Source: Pholiota molesta (lineage: Eukaryota; Basidiomycota; Agaricomycetes; Agaricales; Strophariaceae). Taken from it: a stretch of DNA of 16,449 bases. Position numbers and translations under genes: made by a program. Shown here in pieces: positions 9,489 to 16,449 of the stretch (positions within the stretch are counted from its first letter, which is position 1; every line of letters begins with the position of its first letter). The DNA is taken from the NCBI GenBank assembly GCA_014925825.1, contig JACGCK010000546.1, positions 1 through 16,449 of the forward strand, given 5' to 3'. Below the pieces are notes generated by a model. The model had not been told where the DNA came from. It did no database searches and saw only the letters and a list, made by a program, of their open reading frames with translations.

Positions 9489-9914
9489 TTATTCATCTGT
9501 TATGAGCACGGGACTGTCGAAATCCTGGATTCAAGTCAATAAGCATTAGTAAATCAACCACCCAAATATCTCAGTAGAAACTGCTCGAAGCTCATTGACC
9601 AGTAAGCTCTCCAACGCTTTGCCAGAGGCTGTGAATGATGGCGTTAGTAATTTTCGAATATCCACAAAGTTGCGTTTGAAGTCTTCGCGAACCAAGTCGC
9701 GAACCACAAAACATTTGGATTCATGCACAGTCTGACCAGGGGAATGAAAATTCTGTATGACCTGAAGTGCTAAACACCCGTTCCTGTTGTATCATAGCTT
9801 GAGCTGGACTCTGGAGGCAGCCCTCCAAACGGCGAAACACTTCTGTTTCCATATTTGGTATTTCTTTCTATATTTGACGATATCTAAGACCGCGACTTCC
9901 CATTTGAGAGTCAT
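9489..9914 (-). CDS. Unrecognised candidate gene, about 103 residues, three exons
   Basis: I do not recognise this product. A frame-consistent model on the minus strand uses exons 9914-9810, 9752-9582 and 9524-9489 (105 + 171 + 36 = 312 nt, no base repair). Both introns are exactly 57 nt; the second has a TACTAAT branch site and a CCAG acceptor, while the first donor (GTCCAG) is weak. The protein begins MTLKWEVAVLDIVKYRKKYQ, is basic and Trp-rich at first (IWKQKCFAVWRAASR), continues with CFVVRDLVREDFKRNFVDIR, and ends DFDSPVLITDE before TAA. No membrane span or signal peptide is visible. Alternatives are a fragment of a longer gene that includes the candidate at 8973-9451, or non-coding sequence with chance splice signals. 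Confidence 0.3.
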
Positions 9915-10559
9915 TGGGGGTCGATTTGGTGTTACTATTCCCTAAGTATGCATCTTACATGGTCAGATAATAGTAAAGGTGATACAAGCAGCTCGTGTCA
10001 TATAGTTGTACTTAACTAAAAGAAAAAATATCCATATCATTTATTACTTCAGTGGAAGCCCATCGTCAATAGGGCTCACTGAGGCAGTCTGAGAGGTTGA
10101 TTAGACCACGGTGTGTATTGTCATGAACAGGACGGGATACATGGGCGGGTAACGGTAGCGTCAGGAGACAAGTACGATGATGGGTACGTATGCAGTTTGC
10201 ATGGTCACGTGATAATGATGAGATAAGATAAGGAATACCAAAGGTCCGCGTAGTAAGGCTGGGGCGCCAGGCTTACATTCAGCAAGTGTACCTAAAACAA
10301 TTTTTGGGAGCAGAAGTCCGCTAACTCAACCAATACTTAGTGGTACATACTTACGAACTCCCATCGGCGCCAGACTGCCTCGTCAATATTTGGAAGCAAG
10401 TGAGCTATAGCTATTTAAGTATTGTACATCATTTCGGAGGTATCAAGGAGGTATATACGGGTATGAACGTATGCACAAGTACTGCTCCTGCTGAGTACAA
10501 CAGCTTAAAATGCAACATAAGTTAAGTAGTATATGGTATGATCCAATCGGCCTTCGGCA
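9915..10559. other. AT-rich intergenic stretch, no supported gene
   Basis: About 645 nt between the unrecognised candidate and the kinase 3' end. It contains a strong isolated splice-donor-like sequence on the minus strand (GTAAGTATGT, near 10350) after a short open stretch, but no consistent gene model. The second copy of the 20-nt direct repeat is at 10028-10047. Confidence 0.45.
10028..10047 (+). repeat. 20-nt direct repeat, copy 2 of 2
   Basis: Matches 9264-9283 at 19 of 20 bases in the same orientation. Confidence 0.4.
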
Positions 10560-12059
10560 CTAGAGCTTGGTCCTTGGCAGTATCGCGACACCTTCGTCCT
10601 CGAGGACCTTCCGCGCGAGCGCACCGATGATGGGGAAAGCGTAGACGTAGAGATGCGCCTTCTCCGAGCTCGCCTGGCGCCGTGCGTAGCGCGCCGCGAT
10701 GCCCTGCGAAATTACTGCTAACCGGAACAGCATCCAGCTCCTGACGAACACCATCTCGCGAATGGGGTACGGCTGCGAGGTGAGGCGGCAGTACTCGCGC
10801 TCGAGGTCCTCGAGTGGTATTGGTACGTCCGCGGTGGCATTCTTGAACCCAGTCATGGAGTATTTGGCGCCCGTACGGAATGTTGAGGGGTCAATAGCCC
10901 ATGGCTGTGTGAGGTTGCCGAGGTCCGCGAGCTAGTGAAGAATAAAATGTTTGCGTCAGTTAACATAAATGGAGAAAGAAAGTGCATGGACCAAAACGCT
11001 CTACACGGTGCACACGACCAGGAAGAAAGAGAAGGGCATACCGGGCTTCCAAGCGTACACAACTCCCAATCCAAGATACCGATAACCCTATTTTCCGTCG
11101 GGTGGAATATCAGGTTGTCGAGCTTGTAGTCTCCATGTACGATGCGCAAGCCCATCTTCGCCTCGTCCGGCAGGTTATTTTTGTACCACCCTATCATTTC
11201 ATTGAAATACGGGATAGGGCCGGTTTTGTTGTTGGTTTCGACGTCGACGGCTTCGGCTTGCAAGGACGAGACACGCGAGAGCGCTTTGATTTGGCGCGGG
11301 AAGTAGGGCGTTGAGGGTCCGAAATTGGAAAGGCCGATGGCAGATGGGGAGACGGACCCGAGGGCGGCGAGAGCATGGATGGTCGCGAGCCAGCTATTCA
11401 ATGCGTATAAGCAGATACTCGGGGCATGCAGATGGACACTCGTACCATTCGCGCTTATCCTTCTCACTCTTCAGCTCCGGCATGCGCACGTCCGTGAAGA
11501 TTCGCCCATCCAAGAATTCCATGATGTAGAACGGCGTCCCCACGACAGAGTTGTCTTCGCATAGGATAATGGGCTCGGGGACGGGTACGCGCTGTTCAGG
11601 TAGTGTTGTGGGGTTCTGGTTGTGCCTGTGCAAAGCGGCGAGCATCATGTATTCACGTTCGACCTGGTGAGCTGTCTGTGAGAGAAGCTGACCCGCAGGC
11701 TTCTTTCGCAGCACGAAGCGCGTTTTCCTGTGCACAGGGGTTATTCATGGGCTTTGGACAGAAGTTAGGGTGTGCATACGTACTTGGCATCGGTCAGGAA
11801 GTAGGTGGGTTGGACTGTCGTAGTGTTAGTGGGCTGCTAAAATTTAAGCAAGCAAGACGTACCTGGCCAAACTATAGGAGCGATGAATACTTGGATGTAC
11901 TTGAATGCAAGGGAGGGTGCCTACCTTGAACTGCTTCACGTCGACGGGGGTTGTGATCGCTGGCGTATGTTTAGCGAGATAGGCATTAAGCGAGGAGATG
12001 TCGATGTTAGCACGGACCTCACCAACCTCTCCGCCGATTTTTGAAGGTGGAGGGGCCAT
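10560..12059 (-). CDS. APH-fold phosphotransferase related to the kinase domain of ACAD10/ACAD11
   Basis: A small-molecule kinase of the aminoglycoside-phosphotransferase fold. Exons are 12059-11925, 11871-11863 (nine nt), 11814-11784, 11727-11446, 11393-11042 and 10931-10560; introns are 48-110 nt. The N-lobe has [23 protein letters not shown] (ATP Lys) and VEREYMML (paired Glu); the catalytic loop is [11 protein letters not shown] (His about 239) and the metal-binding motif is [17 protein letters not shown] (Asp about 261). These match the stand-alone fungal relatives of the N-terminal domain of acyl-CoA dehydrogenase family members 10 and 11, where it is linked to phosphorylation of 4-hydroxyacyl-CoA in fatty-acid breakdown. 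The acyl-CoA dehydrogenase half is absent here, so the substrate is inferred only. No clear targeting signal is seen. One base is lacking at 11807-11809 (GGG, needs GGGG) in exon 3; 1181 nt then becomes 1182 (393 residues). Confidence 0.87.
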
Positions 12060-12492
12060 GATAGGGAGAAGGAGTGAAGGCGTCCTGCATGGGATCGGTG
12101 CACTTGCTTAAATTACCTCGGAGGCCGGCTACTCCGCGACCGGTTATTAGACTTAACATTTCCGTTTTAGTACACTTCGATACTTCCGCCTGAATATGCG
12201 CGTCCGCCTGCGTCCGCCCTCCGGGCCTATCTTTTCACACCCAACTTGAACCACCCGCAACAGCCTGCAACTCAGTGAGAGCCTGGCAGACCGACAGCGC
12301 ATGATTTCGGACATGAATGGGACGTAAAGAAACAAGTCCCGGAAATAAATGACGGACTTAGCAAGATATTGCATAATTTCCTCACGTGGATTCTTCTGGA
12401 AAGTGCGGTAAAACCCGGTCGGCAAAGCGAGACGACTTACATACGCAACGCGAAAAAATTTGATGTTCACCATTTCTTATTCCCCAACCACC
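12060..12492. promoter_or_regulatory. Shared promoter region between the APH-fold kinase and mitochondrial Hsp70
   Basis: These 433 nt lie between two divergent ATGs. They contain a CACGTG E-box at 12383-12388 and a heat-shock-element-like site just after it, both nearer the Hsp70 side. I see no canonical TATA box. Open frames inside have no protein features. Confidence 0.55.
12394..12401 (+). promoter_or_regulatory. Heat-shock-element-like site upstream of Hsp70
   Basis: TTCTGGAA has the form TTCnnGAA, two inverted nGAAn units, about 92 nt before the Hsp70 ATG. A third overlapping TTC precedes it at 12391-12393 but out of perfect 5-nt phase. Hsf1 binding is plausible for a chaperone gene, but two units make only a minimal site. 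Confidence 0.4.
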
Positions 12493-14883
<2,391 letters not shown>

Positions 14884-15516
14884 GTTCCTTCGTTCTGACC
14901 CCTTATTCGCGTCGCTTTTTTGTCCGCCTCCAGCACCCTTTAATTGTGCAGGCAGCGCATGGACGTCCTCTCTTTGCTTAGACTTATAATTCGGTATTGG
15001 TCAAAAGTATACGCGCCTCGCATCCACCTACCCCCTCTATTACTACCCACGCCTAGTTACACATCGCATCTGCATCCCGTACATTATGACTTCTCTTCCT
15101 GCTATTATTCCGTTTTGGTTCATGTCCATCTGCTGCACACCCCACTCACCCTGCTCAGTTATCTAATTCTTTTTCTTTATTATGATTTGCATTGTATTTG
15201 TTTAAACACACTCATGAGAACGTAGATATCGTTATGTTGGAGCTTATGTGTGCAATGTGAGGAATGGATGATTGGGATGGGTGCTAGGAGCACATTGAAC
15301 ATCATGGGATTTCGAGTGATTTAAGTTTTGAAGATGTTCTTCATGTGGATAGATGTGCCGTTCAACAAGTTATCGTGTTAACGTGTCAGGCATGAAGCTA
15401 TTTTCCCAATGCCAACTTGTATACATAATTGAACAACAACTATTCTAGGCTTGCTATGCACGGATTCAAGACGAAAAGAAAAATGCGACTACATTAATTC
15501 ACAGTGAGATTCTCTC
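14884..15516. other. 3' flank of Hsp70 and intergenic stretch
   Basis: About 630 nt, pyrimidine-rich just after the Hsp70 stop and AT-rich further on. It should hold the Hsp70 3' UTR. The open frame at about 14944-15225 is composed of pyrimidine-rich sequence without protein features, and I see no RNA gene or repeat. Confidence 0.5.
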
Positions 15517-15603
15517 TTACGTGTTTTCCTGCGAGTCCTCCTGAATGGACGCCTCAGATTCCTCCTCTGAATTGGCTTCAGAATCCTCCTGTGATTCTTC
15601 TTG
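15517..15603 (-). other. Acidic Glu/Ser-rich open stretch, possible 3' exon of the H2A-like ORF
   Basis: On the minus strand, 28 codons read QEESQEDSEANSEEES followed by a similar acidic end and a TAA stop. A GAAAG that could act as a 3' splice site lies directly before it. It sits 83 nt downstream of the H2A-like ORF, but no GT donor joins the two in frame without adding a base. It may be that gene's tail exon, or a remnant. Confidence 0.25.
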
Positions 15604-15686
15604 CTTTCGTATTCAAAAGAATATTTAGCAAAGTCATGTGGACTTTCAATCTCAGGGTGTCATAGGTGTCACGGTGGTCTACAAAT

Positions 15687-15893
15687 TCACCACGACCGAG
15701 GTGCCAGCCTTCCTTTATTATGATCATTTTTCATCGGCACAAGCTTTGCTCGCTCAAGGATGGATGCCAGATACTGGGACAGCACCGCCAAGTATAAGCA
15801 AGTACTCGTGGATGTGAAGGGCGCGTACCGGTGATTTCGCAACACATATGCGTTCTCAATAATCTGTACTTTCGCAAGGTTGGACCGTAACAT
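15687..15893 (-). CDS. Short ORF resembling a divergent histone H2A fold
   Basis: The 68-residue frame starts at an ATG (15893) and ends at TGA. It follows the H2A pattern: RSNLAKVQ (H2A RSxxAxLQ), RNHRYAPF (KGNYAER), CLYLAVLSQYLASILERA (VYLAAVLEYLxAEILELA) and NDHNKGRLAPR (RDNKKxRIxPRH). Spacing matches within two residues up to the PRH point, where H2A continues with HLQLAIRNDEEL but this frame ends PRSW. The GAGAP loop and many DNA-contact Arg are changed, and the acidic-patch Glu residues are partly kept. It may be a fast-evolving H2A paralogue, one exon of a longer gene, or a decayed copy. The ATG lies in TTACTAATG, which could instead be an intron branch site. No family name is assigned from this match alone. 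Confidence 0.45.
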   Translation of the reverse strand: MLRSNLAKVQIIENAYVLRNHRYAPFTSTSTCLYLAVLSQYLASILERAKLVPMKNDHNKGRLAPRSW

Positions 15894-16019
15894 TAGTAAG
15901 TAATATAGTCAAGGTATAAGTCCTTGATAAATATTGTAGAGAATGAGTATATCAGGCGCTTGCCTGAGTCCCGACCGACACTCGCAACCAAGTTCCTGCA
16001 CAGTTCTTCCTCTATGTAA

Positions 16020-16449
16020 TTACCCTCGCCTCCCTGTCAGCAAACCCCAGAGTTTAGACAAAGTGCCGGGAGCTTCAACAGGGGCAGGTTCCTCCGAGCC
16101 ATTTTCATCCTCTGCCGTCGTTTTGTGCTGCGCTGAACCGGATCTAAGAGGCGACGATCTCGAGGGCGGAAGTTTCGGCTTGGGCAGCCTTCTAGGGATG
16201 GTGGCGGTAGGTCGTTGCTGTACTACTGGTGGCGGCAGTCTATGGCCGGTAGGCTTGGATGCCATGGGCGCTTTGGATTGTGGTGGAGAAGGCTTCGACG
16301 ACGACGATGGTGCTTTTCAGTGGTCCTTTGCCGCTTGAGATTTGCTGGCAGCGGTTTCTGCGGCTTTAGATGTCGTTGCCTTAGCTGGTTGTGGCGCAGA
16401 TTCGAGAGGCTCGGATTTGGTGGCTGTTGTTGGCTTGGATGTGGCTTTT
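16020..16449 (-). CDS. C-terminal part of a low-complexity Lys/Ala/Thr/Pro-rich protein, 5' part off the window
   Basis: I do not recognise the protein. The minus-strand frame entering from the right edge reads KATSKPTTATKSEPLESAP and QPAKATTSKAAETAASKS, then Ser/Pro-rich sequence (KAPSSSSKPSPPQSKAP), a basic Pro/Arg-rich part (PRRLPKPKLPPSRSS), an acidic patch (EDENGSEEP) and the end GTLSKLWGLLTGRRG before the TAA at 16022-16020. The same frame holds a TGA at 16319-16317, so as written the protein would end KDH there; composition is alike on both sides, which suggests one continuous product with an error, a mutation or an unseen splice. Likely disordered; the location in the cell cannot be told. 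The whole segment could also be chance open sequence in a GC-rich region, but lengths and composition favour coding. Confidence 0.5.

Noticed and set aside
9740..9855. Alternative minus-strand frame starting METEVFRRLEGCLQSP
   Set aside because: Overlaps the first intron and exons of the three-exon model in another frame and ends quickly; less consistent than that model, though not excluded.
12153..12473. 106-codon minus-strand open frame between the kinase and Hsp70
   Set aside because: Basic, irregular translation inside the divergent promoter with no family features.
15943..16338. 131-codon plus-strand open frame rich in Gly, Ser and Asp
   Set aside because: Antisense of the low-complexity minus-strand frame; no signal or domain, and the minus frame reaches the window edge with consistent composition.

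Overview
This is a piece of nuclear DNA from a filamentous fungus, most likely a basidiomycete of the Agaricomycetes. The grounds are dense spliceosomal introns (mostly about 48-90 nt, with GT..AG ends and CTAAC/CTAAT-like branch sites), closely spaced genes on both strands, and gene types usual in mushrooms and wood-decay fungi: a GH53 galactanase, an F-box protein, and a PEP mutase/isocitrate lyase-superfamily enzyme. The assignment is inference from gene structure and family content; no ribosomal or mitochondrial marker is present.

Layout from left to right: (1) a minus-strand PEP mutase/isocitrate lyase-family enzyme that runs off the left edge; (2) a possible 68-residue minus-strand gene; (3) a minus-strand TMEM70-like mitochondrial membrane protein, divergent from (4) a plus-strand dynactin subunit 5 (p25); (5) a minus-strand 534-residue F-box protein, divergent from (6) a plus-strand secreted GH53 endo-beta-1,4-galactanase whose promoter and signal-peptide region are present twice in tandem; (7) an AT-rich 1.7-kb stretch with two unrecognised minus-strand coding candidates; (8) a minus-strand APH-fold kinase resembling the N-terminal half of ACAD10/ACAD11, divergent from (9) a plus-strand mitochondrial Hsp70 (Ssc1 type); (10) a short minus-strand ORF resembling a divergent histone H2A fold, with an acidic ORF behind it; (11) the C-terminal end of a minus-strand low-complexity protein that enters from the right edge.

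The genes do not form a pathway or cluster. Most are housekeeping functions (mitochondrial import and folding, ATP-synthase assembly, dynein cargo binding, ubiquitin targeting) plus one secreted plant-cell-wall enzyme. I see no defence system, biosynthetic cluster, CRISPR array, tRNA or intact mobile element.

The most striking property of the window is technical or evolutionary. All seven confidently recognised genes need one added base (five in the F-box gene) to keep their reading frame, 11 sites in all. Every one is repaired by lengthening an existing base or short run by one, while splice sites stay intact. This includes the essential Hsp70, so deletion-type sequencing or assembly error is the likeliest explanation. 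The most interesting biological signal is the relic in front of the galactanase: 11 signal-peptide codons that differ from the live copy at five positions, all synonymous, which points to a lost tandem paralogue.
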